Source: Spartobacteria bacterium
Lineage (GTDB): Bacteria; Verrucomicrobiota; Verrucomicrobiia; Chthoniobacterales; UBA10450
NCBI GenBank assembly: GCA_003169975.1
Contig: PNAA01000032.1
Coordinates: 1-64,000, forward strand
Reading direction: 5' to 3'
DNA: 64,000 nucleotides
The notes below the pieces were generated by a model that saw only the letters and a program-made list of their open reading frames with translations, was not told the origin of the DNA and made no database searches. Shown in pieces: positions 17,860 to 26,877 of this stretch. The position numbers and the translations under genes are program-made. How positions within the stretch are numbered: the first letter of the stretch is position 1; each line of letters opens with the position of its first letter.

Positions 17860-19341
17860 ATGCAAAATCCAGTTCAACGAACAAAAGCAATTGATCCGAT
17901 CAGAAACTCGCTCAACCGCTCGCCTTGGCGGCGCGGTTTTCTCCTCATCCCGCTCGCGTTCACCGCGGCATGCTTGGCGCTTTCGCCGCAGGCGCGAGCC
18001 GTTTGTCAAGAAGGCTGCGGCACCAGCAACCACAACACGTTCCTGGGTGATGACGCTCTCATTTCCAACACAACCGGCAGCGATAACACGGCAATCGGTG
18101 ATGGAGCGCTCGCCAGCAATACCATCGGCTCTGGTAACACGGCTAGCGGTGATGAAGCGCTCGTTTTCAACACCACCGGCAGCAATAACACAGCTAACGG
18201 CGTTGCTGCGCTTCTTCTTAACAAGAGCGGTAGCGACAACACGGCAATCGGTTATGTTGCGCTGAACCAGAACTACACGGGCAAGGACAACACGGCCGCC
18301 GGGGCTTCGGCGCTCGTTTCCAACAGCATCGGCAACTTCAACACGGCGACTGGCTACCAGGCGCTCTATTACAACACCATAGGCAACGCCAACACGGCCA
18401 ACGGGGTTAGCGCGCTTCAAACCAATAGCAGTGGCAACAATAACACGGCGAATGGTGTGAGTGCGCTCTTGAACAACAGCACCGGCAGCTTCAACACGGC
18501 CAACGGTTGGCAATCGCTCTATGGCAACACCACTGGCTACGACAATACAGCCGACGGTGTCTTTGCGCTTTCTAGCAACACCACCGGGGGCAATAATACC
18601 GCGACAGGGTTCCATGCGTTCGCCGGCAATACAACCGGCAGCAATAACATTGCCTTGGGAGTTTTGGCTGGTTCAGCTCTCACGACGGGAAGCAACAATA
18701 TCGAGATCGGCAATATAGGTGTGACTGGCGAATCGGGTCGGATTCGCATCGGCAAGGTCGGAACTCAGAGCGCCACCTTTGTCGCCGGCATTAGTGGAGT
18801 AACGGTTGCAGGAGGGGTAACCGTAGTGGTCGATAGCAACGGCCAACTTGGTACGGTCACTTCCTCGGCGCGTTTCAAGGACAAGGTTCAGCCGATGGAC
18901 AAGGCGAGCGAAGCGATCCTTTCGCTCCACCCGGTCACCTTCCGCTACAAGCACGAGCTTGACCCTGAGGACATCCCACAGTTTGGATTGGTGGCCGAGG
19001 AAGTAGAAAAGGTAAGTCCCGATTTAGTGGCCCGCGACGGTCAAGGCAAGCCTTACACTGTGCGGTACGAAGCGGTGAACGCGATGCTGCTGAATGAGTT
19101 TCTTAAAGAACACCGCAAGGTCGCGGAACAGAACCGAAAGGTAGAGGAACTGGAAGCGACCGTCGGGCAGTTAAAATCAACGGTGGTCCAGCAAAAGGAC
19201 TTGCAGGCGATCGTGGCCCAGCAAGAGTACGAAATCAAGACTCTGACAGCCAGCTTGAAACAGCAGGCCTCACAAATCCAAAAGGTGAGCGACCGGCTTG
19301 AAGTAAGCAAACCTGCCGCGCGAGTAGTCGCCAACAATTAG
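17860..19341 (+). CDS. Secreted 17-residue-repeat protein with S74 chaperone tail, second copy
   Basis: A 493-residue paralogue of the preceding gene. It has a signal peptide (LLIPLAFTAACLALSPQARA), then VCQEGCGT with two cysteines that the neighbour lacks, then 12 units of the 17-residue repeat (18073-18684). The S74 domain (SSARFKDKVQPMD, LHPVTFRYK, PQFGLVAEEVEKV, YEAVNAMLLNEF) and a coiled coil ending SDRLEVSK follow. The S74 domains of the two copies are nearly identical in protein while the repeat regions differ, which suggests diversifying heads on a constant tail. The start at 17860 follows the same CCAGGTGAAA ribosome-binding context as the first copy. It is probably a trimeric surface or extracellular fibre. 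Confidence 0.85.
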   Translation: MQNPVQRTKAIDPIRNSLNRSPWRRGFLLIPLAFTAACLALSPQARAVCQEGCGTSNHNTFLGDDALISNTTGSDNTAIGDGALASNTIGSGNTASGDEALVFNTTGSNNTANGVAALLLNKSGSDNTAIGYVALNQNYTGKDNTAAGASALVSNSIGNFNTATGYQALYYNTIGNANTANGVSALQTNSSGNNNTANGVSALLNNSTGSFNTANGWQSLYGNTTGYDNTADGVFALSSNTTGGNNTATGFHAFAGNTTGSNNIALGVLAGSALTTGSNNIEIGNIGVTGESGRIRIGKVGTQSATFVAGISGVTVAGGVTVVVDSNGQLGTVTSSARFKDKVQPMDKASEAILSLHPVTFRYKHELDPEDIPQFGLVAEEVEKVSPDLVARDGQGKPYTVRYEAVNAMLLNEFLKEHRKVAEQNRKVEELEATVGQLKSTVVQQKDLQAIVAQQEYEIKTLTASLKQQASQIQKVSDRLEVSKPAARVVANN

Positions 19342-19353
19342 TAAAGCGCAGGG

Positions 19354-19986
19354 CTACGGCGCCTTTTCAATCACCAAGTCGAAACAGCCCAGACCCAAGA
19401 GTCGCGGATCTGCGCTTTGGCCGATAAGCTTTGGGGACGTCGCCTTCGGAATTCGAAGTTCAATCTTCAATGTGCCATCGTTCGATACAACATTAGCAGG
19501 AATCGTTGCCGTGTATTCGCCTCTGTCGCTTACCTGCCAATCGGCGACCTTTTGGCCGTTTGCATACACTTCAGTAGGCTGTGCGACCAGGCCCGGCGGA
19601 TTGGTCAGGCCGAGGAGTGTCATCTGAAGCTGGAAGGACTCTCCCGCAGGGAGAGCGGTAAAACTTAGAATCGCACTGTTGCCTTCTGTCCATGTCTTGT
19701 CCGTTTCCGTCTGGCTCCAACCCGAGCCGCGAAAGCGCTCGGAGTCTCCGGCATCTCCGAAACTAACTTTCGTTCCAAGTTGATAGTGAGTGTCGGGAAC
19801 TGCTTGAACAGAAGAAGGCGTGTTCTGTGCTCCAGATGCTGAAAGAGAAGGTGACGCATTGACAGAGGTCAGTTTTTCGTCAGATGGGCCGGTTTTAGAA
19901 CAGCCGGCGAACCAGAGTGACGTCGGAATCATGATAAGAAGTAGTGCAGATCGAGCAGAGAGGACACCGCGGATTACAGTGATCAT
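19354..19986 (-). CDS. Lipoprotein of unknown function
   Basis: A 210-residue protein with a type II signal peptide whose lipobox is LWFAGC, so it is a predicted lipoprotein. A Ser/Thr/Pro-rich linker follows. The folded part contains GSGWSQTETDKTWTEGNSAI, a motif seen in beta-sandwich domains attached to membrane glycosyltransferases, and ends with PRLLGLGCFDLVIEKAP. I cannot name the family with certainty. It is convergent with the second S74 gene, 12 bases from its stop codon. Confidence 0.7.
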   Translation of the reverse strand: MITVIRGVLSARSALLLIMIPTSLWFAGCSKTGPSDEKLTSVNASPSLSASGAQNTPSSVQAVPDTHYQLGTKVSFGDAGDSERFRGSGWSQTETDKTWTEGNSAILSFTALPAGESFQLQMTLLGLTNPPGLVAQPTEVYANGQKVADWQVSDRGEYTATIPANVVSNDGTLKIELRIPKATSPKLIGQSADPRLLGLGCFDLVIEKAP

Positions 19987-20352
19987 TCTTTAGCCTTCTT
20001 CCCGGCCTGCCAACAAGTCAAGTCCCGAGTGAGGATTTTTGTGCCGCGACCAGTCCAACCAGACAGTTTGATGAATTTAGCCAGTGGTTTCAGAGGCCGC
20101 AGCGCCTTTCTTCCGTGCTCGTCAGAGCAGAGCGGTCGGCCGCGCGATGCCGACCAGGTCATGTGCTTCGGCACGCGGTCTCTTTAATGGCGGCATCATT
20201 TTCCGGCTCACGGCGTCACGGTTGATAGATTCGCATACTGACCTGATTGTCCCGTAGTCCACTTTTGTCTTAAATTGCTTGATTCCGCTCGGAATAGCGA
20301 CTAGCTCCTCCACGTCGGCCATATTCGTCGATATTTTGGCGACTCTATTTCA
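19987..20352. other. Intergenic stretch with weak decayed-gene character
   Basis: Two minus-strand frames (20322 to 20122 and 20174 to 19983) overlap end to end and could be one frameshifted small gene; the second contains FIKLSGWTGRGTKIL. I do not recognise a family and cannot show that either is real. The region also must hold the promoters of the lipoprotein gene and the plus-strand methyltransferase gene. Confidence 0.3.
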
Positions 20353-21099
20353 ATGCCTGAAATTCCGCTTCATCAGCAAATAAGCGAGCCTGGATACGTC
20401 CGCTGGGCCGTAGCGAATGCAATCGACATACATTTGTTCATGCTCCATAACGCGCGCGTCAAACTCGTTGCCACTCGCCTGCCCAAGGCTGAGGTGATCG
20501 TTGACCTGGGCGGAGCCGCCGGCTCGATTTATGCCATGGGATACCCTCATGAGTTCGAAAAGCTGATCGTGGTTGATCTTCCTCCGGATGCGCGACACGA
20601 CATGTATCGCGATTTGATGCTGTCGGACGTGCGGACCCCTCAGGGCCCTATTTATACTCTCCTGACGACTATGACTAATCTTAGCGCAATCCCGGCCGGT
20701 TCGGTCGGTCTTGTTTGGTCTGGACAAAGCATCGAACATATCAACGAAGAGGAAGCTAGAGAGGTTTACGCCGAGGTGCTCCGGATCCTAAAGCCGGGGG
20801 GGCATTTCTGCCTTGATACGCCTAATCGTCTCATCACGGCAATCCATACTGGCACCGACGAGTGGATCCATCCTGAACACAAGATCGAATACTATCCCAA
20901 ACATCTTCAGCGCAACCTCAGAGAGGCCGGATTCACCATCATCGAGCAGATTGGTGTGGTTGAGATGATTAATACTCGCCAGCAAGGTCAGATCGACTAC
21001 CGAGATTTTTATGTTAGTTCGGGGCTGAATACAAATTTGGAGGATTCATACATCCAATACTACCACTGCGTGCGTAGCGCTGACCTTCGAGTTCCGTAG
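20353..21099 (+). CDS. SAM-dependent methyltransferase
   Basis: A 248-residue class I methyltransferase. Motif I is VIVDLGGAAGSIYAMGYP, the motif-IV region is VGLVWSGQSIEHI, and the core ends with LKPGGHFCLDTPNRL. The double alanine in LGGAAGS instead of the usual GxG is slightly unusual but seen in the family. It stands alone on the plus strand between minus-strand glycan genes. By context it probably modifies a glycan or its carrier; substrate unknown. The 200 bases after it, up to 21311, show no gene I can support. Confidence 0.78.
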   Translation: MPEIPLHQQISEPGYVRWAVANAIDIHLFMLHNARVKLVATRLPKAEVIVDLGGAAGSIYAMGYPHEFEKLIVVDLPPDARHDMYRDLMLSDVRTPQGPIYTLLTTMTNLSAIPAGSVGLVWSGQSIEHINEEEAREVYAEVLRILKPGGHFCLDTPNRLITAIHTGTDEWIHPEHKIEYYPKHLQRNLREAGFTIIEQIGVVEMINTRQQGQIDYRDFYVSSGLNTNLEDSYIQYYHCVRSADLRVP

Positions 21100-21311
21100 G
21101 ACAGTCTTTGGTAGATTCAAGAGCAGTTATCGTAGGCTGGCAGGGAAGTGCAACGGCCCAATCTTCGTCGAATCCAACGGCAGGTTCGCGAATGCGCCGG
21201 GGGAACAGGGCCGCGGCAGCAGCATCGTTTGGAAGCCGTGCCGCGAGAGCACCGTCAGCGAGTTTGAGACTCCTCCGTTACGACGCGACCCGCCAATCCA
21301 CACTTGCCGCT

Positions 21312-22625
21312 TCATTGGACTGCCGCTTCAATTGCAACTCGAAGGTGTGGAGGCAAGCAGCGATCTAACGATTGACGGAGAAATTCCGCCGGGACGCGCA
21401 CATTGCAGACGTCCTTCGCAGCGGCGATCAGATTCCCCTGGGCACGGTCCAGAATATCCCTTTCAATAACGTTCTTGAATAGCCCCGCTACTGTATCCCC
21501 GCGCAGATGGGCATTGACGAATGCCTTCGCGGCGTTTCCCACCGTATCCCGAAGCGTCCAGTCAGTCACCAGTCGCTCGATCGCCTGCGCCAAGTCATTC
21601 ACCTCGCTTGCGCCGATGCCAATTTTGATTGCGCAATCGTCTGGAATCTCGCTAAAAGATGCGTCATTGGTAATGATGCATGCTTTGCCCATCGACATCG
21701 CTTTCGTGAGTGTCGCGGAAGATTCCCCCATACTAGGAAATCGCAGGTTCACTACTATATCGGTTAACGCCAGATACCGAGAGAAGTCCACATCGCTGAC
21801 AAAGTAAGTACGAATCGTGCATTCGGTCAATCCCGCCGTCTCTATCAGGTGGGTAAGATCATCGCCTTGTCCGACGACCAGGAATCGAAACGCTAGCTTT
21901 CCCTTGAGCCTCGACAATGCCTGCGCCACCTGTTCGATTCGCTTGGTGGGTCCGATAAATCCCAAGCAAGCGATCACCAATTCCCCCTTACCGATACCGT
22001 GTTTTTCACGAAACTCATACACCGCACCTCCGCTAGGAACGGGCTGCGCTGGTGTAGAAGCCAGCAGCGGCACGACATGCACCGAGCGCTCATAGCCTAG
22101 CGCGACCAGCCGATCATGAGCCCAGCGATTATGCACAACAATCGAGGAAGCACCCGAAAAAATTGAAGCTACGAGGGGGTAATTCTCGGGATGCTTGTAT
22201 CGCAGTATATCGCCTTCTGCCGCGTCAGCAATAATCAAATCGATATCCGACGCTCGCTCCATTCCATAGTTTAACCACAAGTGTTTGATTAAGCCCGACC
22301 TCCCCAAGCCAGCAAAAAGGTAGTAGAGAACGACGTCATGGAGCACCACGATCCCGGGGAATTGCCGAAGCATATGGAAAATATCGAGATGAAAATGCGG
22401 GTTGTTGCCCAGATGGTAAATCACCGCATCATAAATTCTGAGATGGCTGACTCGGCCAATCTGCTCAAAGTCGCCACAACTGTTCGAAGGATCTTGAGCT
22501 TCTCTATTTCGAAAGTCGTAACAATCGACGGCCATTAATTTGCGGAGGCCCTCAACCAGGGCGACCGAATAAGCCGCGATTCCCGTCTGTTTCGGCGGGA
22601 ACGGAGAGAAGTAGGCGATTTTCAT
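21312..22625 (-). CDS. GT4-family glycosyltransferase
   Basis: A 437-residue GT-B protein, last gene of the second minus-strand glycan operon. It begins KIAYFSPFPPKQTGIAAYS, the usual N-terminal glycine-rich loop of GT4. The C-terminal nucleotide-binding half starts LVIACLGFIGPTKRIEQV and has RFPSMGESSATLTKAMSMGK where the E-x7-E catalytic motif is expected; SMGESSATLTKAM keeps the first glutamate but has lysine near the second position. The final 50 residues lie beyond the GT fold. The start codon overlaps the stop of the upstream glycosyltransferase gene by four bases. Confidence 0.85.
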   Translation of the reverse strand: MKIAYFSPFPPKQTGIAAYSVALVEGLRKLMAVDCYDFRNREAQDPSNSCGDFEQIGRVSHLRIYDAVIYHLGNNPHFHLDIFHMLRQFPGIVVLHDVVLYYLFAGLGRSGLIKHLWLNYGMERASDIDLIIADAAEGDILRYKHPENYPLVASIFSGASSIVVHNRWAHDRLVALGYERSVHVVPLLASTPAQPVPSGGAVYEFREKHGIGKGELVIACLGFIGPTKRIEQVAQALSRLKGKLAFRFLVVGQGDDLTHLIETAGLTECTIRTYFVSDVDFSRYLALTDIVVNLRFPSMGESSATLTKAMSMGKACIITNDASFSEIPDDCAIKIGIGASEVNDLAQAIERLVTDWTLRDTVGNAAKAFVNAHLRGDTVAGLFKNVIERDILDRAQGNLIAAAKDVCNVRVPAEFLRQSLDRCLPPHLRVAIEAAVQ

Positions 22626-23668
22626 GAACTCAGCAAGTTGTCGACGACATGGTCCCAGGAGATACCTAGAGTTTGCAGTGTGTCCCTGCCGTTACGACCA
22701 AGTTGCTGTGCTTTCGCCCGATCTTTCGCGAGCGAGTTGATCGCACTTGCGAGGTGCGTGGCATCTGGCTTTGTGATGAATCCATTATGTCCATCGACCA
22801 CAAACTCAAGCGGGCCGCCCGAATCGGTGTGTGTTATGACCGGCTTGCTGGCGTAGAATGCCTCGAGAGTTGCGTAGCCATAATCCTCCTCAACGACACC
22901 ATTGTACACAGCGAGGCAATTGGCATACAGGTCAAGCTTTTCCGCTTCGGTTATCCGCCCAAGGATCCGAACACGCGATGCGATTGGAGAAGCTCTAATT
23001 CGAGCCACGAGGTCTTCACCGTACTTAGAGTCATACTGGCCGCACAACACCAGTTGAAGGTCCAGCGGCAGGCTTTGAATGGCATCAAAAATGAGGTGTT
23101 GTCGTTTCATCTGGTCGAAACGGCCGGGATATAAGATGTAGTCATCAAATCTGCCGGTCCTAAACTTATCGTAGTTCGCCGGCGGATGGTAAAGTGGGGT
23201 GGATTCGATTGAGTTAAACCGAAGCAAACGCGCAGCCACAATCTTGGACTCGGCGAATACTGCTGAACTCTGCGGGATAAAGTAATCGTCCCAGCGCTTT
23301 ATCTCTGCGGCGACATCTTGGCCCTGTACGGTCTGCCATAAATCACTATATTGGGTGCCATAGAGGTCATAGGCTTGGCGATGCTGATGGATGATCCAGC
23401 ATACCTTGTGGGGATGTGGCGCGTAGTAAGCGGGGAATTTCAGCCCGATAACGCGGTCGATCTTGTTGCCATTGACTTCCTCCACGTCGACAAGCCGGGC
23501 CATTAGCATGCAATCGAGAATACGCTCAGGCGGGTACCATTTGAATGGAATCAGAACGATTTCGGTTTGGCATCCGCGTTTGGTGAGTTCTTCCTTTAAC
23601 GAGGCCGCCTGCATCTCCGCACCGCCCGTTATGAAGGGCACTTGAACGGAGAGGATACAGACCTTCAC
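22622..23668 (-). CDS. GT4-family glycosyltransferase
   Basis: A 348-residue GT-B enzyme beginning KVCILSVQVPFITGGAEMQA, the GG-x-E acceptor-site loop of GT4. In the C-terminal half, DDYILYPGRFDQMKRQHLI starts the nucleotide-sugar domain, and VVEEDYGYATLEAFYASKPV carries the E-x7-E motif, followed by THTDSGGPLEFV. Four-base ATGA overlaps with both neighbours indicate translational coupling within a four-gene operon. Donor and acceptor are not predictable from sequence. Confidence 0.88.
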   Translation of the reverse strand: MKVCILSVQVPFITGGAEMQAASLKEELTKRGCQTEIVLIPFKWYPPERILDCMLMARLVDVEEVNGNKIDRVIGLKFPAYYAPHPHKVCWIIHQHRQAYDLYGTQYSDLWQTVQGQDVAAEIKRWDDYFIPQSSAVFAESKIVAARLLRFNSIESTPLYHPPANYDKFRTGRFDDYILYPGRFDQMKRQHLIFDAIQSLPLDLQLVLCGQYDSKYGEDLVARIRASPIASRVRILGRITEAEKLDLYANCLAVYNGVVEEDYGYATLEAFYASKPVITHTDSGGPLEFVVDGHNGFITKPDATHLASAINSLAKDRAKAQQLGRNGRDTLQTLGISWDHVVDNLLSS

Positions 23669-24765
23669 GAACTGTGGAGAAGGTTGTGCACCGCCCCGAC
23701 AAAGGCATTCTCGATCGGCTCGTCCGTAAATCGCTCCCGGACGTTTCGCTCACCGTCTCTGACGATCTGTTCGCGCAGCTTTCCGTCGTCTATTACTTGC
23801 TCAGCGAGGGCGGCATAGAACGCATAATCTTCCTCGGCCCTAGGCGGATCAGAAAGCAGTTGATCGGGTCCGGCGGTTTCTCCCATCGCCGTAGCGGCGG
23901 ATCCGATCACCGGCAAGCCGATGGCCTGTGCTTCCACGATAGGAACACAAAATCCCTCATGTTCGCTAAAACAGACATAGATGTGTGATCGACGGAACAG
24001 ATCGATTAGTTCGGCATCAGAGCAATGTGATCGCAGTTCAATACAACCTTCCAGGCCGAGTCGGCTTCTCTCTGTTCGAATGACATTGTAATAGCCGTCC
24101 ACTTCCGGATCGCTCGCGCCAACGAGCGTCACATGAACTTTTCGCGCTCGAGAACGGAAGGCCTGCGCAACCCGCAGCAATTGAACGTGCCCTTTATTTG
24201 GCGCAAGCCGGCCCACCAGCAGCCAGTTCACCGTTTCGGCGGAGTAATCAGCGCAATGCTCGAGGCCGAGCAAAGCCTGGCTCCGGTTGAAGGGCGGCGC
24301 CACAAACAAGCGAGACGGATGGGCGCCGCTTTGCTCCAGTTCATCGCGGTTGTAAATTGAATCGGCTAACCAAATGTGCTTCCGGTCGATGGCGAGAAAG
24401 CGCTGCGTCAGTTTCCGCCCCTCAACACAAACCGAGGAATGGCGCGCGCTATAGGGGGCGAAGAAATGGGCCGGCGTGATGTTATGATATCGGAAGATAA
24501 CGGGGCAACTCGTCTTGTGAACAAGGCTTTCGCCCGCAGCCCAATACTGGCTGTGATGATAGATCAAGAGGGAGAGCGAAGCGCAATCGAGCTCCTCTGG
24601 CCGGATCGATTTCAACTCCCCGGACTGGCGCCGGTGCGATTCGCAAACGATCACCGGCTCGCCGCCAAGTCTTTCGAGCAAGCCATACATCCTGGCGATA
24701 TCATGGCCGATGGCGTCGCCCCAAGTCACCGTCTGGTGACAAAGGGCGACTTTGAAGGCACTCAT
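23665..24765 (-). CDS. GT4-family glycosyltransferase
   Basis: A 366-residue GT-B protein. The N-terminus (FKVALCHQTVTWGDAIGHDI) has the loop of the acceptor domain, the middle has WLLVGRLAPNKGHVQLLRV, and the catalytic motif reads SEHEGFCVPIVEAQAIGLPV with both glutamates present. It is related to the mannosyltransferase group of O-antigen operons, though no specificity can be assigned. It is 20 bases downstream of the coiled-coil methyltransferase gene and overlaps the next gene by four bases. Confidence 0.87.
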   Translation of the reverse strand: MSAFKVALCHQTVTWGDAIGHDIARMYGLLERLGGEPVIVCESHRRQSGELKSIRPEELDCASLSLLIYHHSQYWAAGESLVHKTSCPVIFRYHNITPAHFFAPYSARHSSVCVEGRKLTQRFLAIDRKHIWLADSIYNRDELEQSGAHPSRLFVAPPFNRSQALLGLEHCADYSAETVNWLLVGRLAPNKGHVQLLRVAQAFRSRARKVHVTLVGASDPEVDGYYNVIRTERSRLGLEGCIELRSHCSDAELIDLFRRSHIYVCFSEHEGFCVPIVEAQAIGLPVIGSAATAMGETAGPDQLLSDPPRAEEDYAFYAALAEQVIDDGKLREQIVRDGERNVRERFTDEPIENAFVGAVHNLLHSS

Positions 24766-24785
24766 AATCGCACAAAGGTGAGAGG

Positions 24786-26528
24786 TTACTTCCTCCCGAT
24801 GACGGCGTAGTCCTGCGCTCCGAAAAACATTTGGTTGATGAATCGCTCCATTGGAGGTGATCCCTCGGAGACTGGCAATGCGTTGTGATCTGGGTGAAGC
24901 GGAAGAATCTCCAGAGAAGTAAAGCCGGCCGTGGCCATCGCGAACTTAGTGAACTCCTTTGGCAACGGGCGGAGGTGAGTTGGGTCCGAATAGAATCGAT
25001 TGCTTCCGACTTGGACGTTGTCTGGATTCGGTGTCTCAAAAATACAGACACCGCCTGGACGTAACACACGGAGAGATTCGGCGAAAAGATTCATGAGCGA
25101 TGGGAAGGGAAGATGTTCAATGAGATGGAATGCGGTAATGGCTCCCTGACTGTTGGAACGAAGCGAACCGAGGTGCTGGAGCACGTCAGCTTGTGTTACC
25201 AGTAGCTTGCGCGCCGCGCATTCCTCTACCATAAACCCATTCAGGTCTACTCCGTGTCCGACTAAGCCCTCCTCCCGCAGCAGCTCGAGCCATTCGCCGC
25301 GCCCGCAACCGAGATCAAGAAGCGGTTTGCGGCGCTTGGCAAGACCGGCCTCCTTAACAAGTGGTAAATAAACGCGCACGCGCCGTTTAATGTCCGCCCG
25401 CGCTCCCCGGAACTTGTTCTCGAACGCGACGTAAAAGGCGTCAAACTCGTGTTTGCTGTCGCCGTTGAGATCAGCCGCTGATTCATGCTTGCCTCTGCGC
25501 CGCCGCGCTTGTCCAGCGTCATTGCTCGACAGAGCGACATCGTGCGCGCGCAATTGCAACTCTCTTTTTAGATAGCTGGAATCCGCAACTTGTCTTTCGT
25601 CGAGATTGGTTAGCAGATTCTGGAGAAGCGTCGCCGCGGATTTCGCCTGCTCTAGTTTTTCATTCTGGCCCTCCACGCGCCCTTCCACTTTTTCGCGCGC
25701 TTTCGCTTCGCCCGTCAACGCCGCGCTAACCGCTTCGAGAGTGCTCCCAAACGAGTCGAGCCTTTCGTGCTGTCCCTGCACGCGCCCTTCCACTTCTTCG
25801 CGCGCTTTCGCTTCGCCCGTCAGCGCGACACGGGCAGCTTCAAGCACGTTCTCAAAAAAGTCGAGCCTCTCATGCTGAACTCGCACCCGCTCTTCCACTT
25901 CTTCGCGCGCTTTCGCTTCGCCCGTCAGCGCGACACGGGCAGCTTCAAGCACGTTCTCAAAAAAGTCGAGCCTCTCATGCTGAACTCGCACCCGCTCTTC
26001 CACTTCTTCGCGCGCTCTCGCTTCGCCCGTCAGCGCGGTGCGGACGCTTACCTCCAGCTGCTGAAGTATCGACCCCGCGGATCTCATCCACGTGCTATCT
26101 GCAGTCCGATGGGCCGACACGATATGGAGCCAGCGATTTTGGGACTCCAGAGCGGAACTTATCTCCCGCAGGCGGTTGCTCAGCTCGGCCGTGTTCTTGA
26201 CCACCGACGTCACGACGTCGAGGAGGTGACGATCATAGGCGCCTTGTTTGCGAAAAAGGCGCCGCAAAGGCTTTGGAATCCATCTCCGGACTTCCACCTT
26301 CGCGCGCGCTTCGCCCAGAATCTGATCGAGACGCTCTTTCTTCACGTTCACGGGTCGAATCGAGACGGGAGCAGGCGGCGGGGGCAGGACAGTTACACCG
26401 GGCAGCACAGTGCCGGCGCCATGATTCCGCTGGTACGGGAGACCCAGTGCTAGCGCTTTGCCAGTTTCAACGCGCGTGCGTTCCATTAAGGCGCGGACGT
26501 CGATTTTTGGATTGTCAGATTCAATCAT
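24786..26528 (-). CDS. Coiled-coil protein with C-terminal methyltransferase, WbdD-like chain terminator candidate
   Basis: A 580-residue protein and first gene of the operon. The N-terminal 160 residues are proline-rich and then helical. Residues about 162-300 are four tandem 35-residue repeats (ALTGEAKAREEVEERVRVQH plus a 15-residue remainder); 35 is exactly five heptads and the repeats are charged, so they form a continuous coiled coil. Residues about 400-580 are a class I methyltransferase (PLLDLGCGRGEWLELLREEG, AFHLIEHLPFPSL, VLRPGGVCIFETPNPDN), of the type found in O-antigen terminating methyltransferases. In E. coli WbdD a coiled coil fixes polysaccharide length. Here the domain order is reversed and no kinase domain is seen. 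The ruler role is inference. Confidence 0.75.
   Translation of the reverse strand: MIESDNPKIDVRALMERTRVETGKALALGLPYQRNHGAGTVLPGVTVLPPPPAPVSIRPVNVKKERLDQILGEARAKVEVRRWIPKPLRRLFRKQGAYDRHLLDVVTSVVKNTAELSNRLREISSALESQNRWLHIVSAHRTADSTWMRSAGSILQQLEVSVRTALTGEARAREEVEERVRVQHERLDFFENVLEAARVALTGEAKAREEVEERVRVQHERLDFFENVLEAARVALTGEAKAREEVEGRVQGQHERLDSFGSTLEAVSAALTGEAKAREKVEGRVEGQNEKLEQAKSAATLLQNLLTNLDERQVADSSYLKRELQLRAHDVALSSNDAGQARRRRGKHESAADLNGDSKHEFDAFYVAFENKFRGARADIKRRVRVYLPLVKEAGLAKRRKPLLDLGCGRGEWLELLREEGLVGHGVDLNGFMVEECAARKLLVTQADVLQHLGSLRSNSQGAITAFHLIEHLPFPSLMNLFAESLRVLRPGGVCIFETPNPDNVQVGSNRFYSDPTHLRPLPKEFTKFAMATAGFTSLEILPLHPDHNALPVSEGSPPMERFINQMFFGAQDYAVIGRK
25626..26045 (-). repeat. Four tandem 105-bp units inside the coiled-coil gene
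   Basis: The two central units are almost identical at DNA level; the flanking units are diverged. Each codes for 35 residues, five heptads, so gain or loss of a unit changes coiled-coil length without changing its phase. Confidence 0.8.
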
Positions 26529-26877
26529 AGACGACTCAAGGCCGCACTTCGCAGCGACCGCTGCGAAGCGTCGTATAATGCGTTGTGTAAGTCATTCGTC
26601 AAGCTGTGCGAGCGCGCAGACCCGCCGGACGGCCGTTATCGTTTTTCGCAAACTTGCGCGATGGGGCCAACTTCCCCTCAAAGCTAGTTGCAACTCGATA
26701 TTAATTCCTCGCAGCCAGAAGGATTGCACGCCGGGGCCGGAGAGGCAGTTCGACCGCGGCAGAATAGGCAAACGCCATTGCGCGTCATAATCCCCCTAGA
26801 GCGGTGTTGACTGCCTAAAACCGGCATCCCATAGTCTCATTCTGGCGCGCCATCCGATTTGACGCAACAAATTTCGC
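26529..26877. other. Intergenic region between glycan operon and sdh operon
   Basis: About 350 bases that must hold the divergent promoters of the minus-strand glycan operon and the sdh genes. A short inverted repeat, CGCAGCG/CGCTGCG near 26550, is the only structure I notice. It is also the point where base composition and the TCGTTAGGC word change. Confidence 0.45.

Noticed and set aside
16192-18684. Regularly spaced 51-base repeats as a possible CRISPR array
   Set aside because: The units are contiguous, in frame and code for a 17-residue protein repeat; there are no unique spacers and no cas genes.
15976-19341. S74 proteins as prophage tail fibres
   Set aside because: No capsid, terminase, tail or integrase gene is in the surroundings, and each protein has a signal peptide.
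21108-21368. Short frame after the methyltransferase at 20353
   Set aside because: Low-complexity Ser/Arg/Ala translation, overlaps the 3' end of the glycosyltransferase gene and has no family match.
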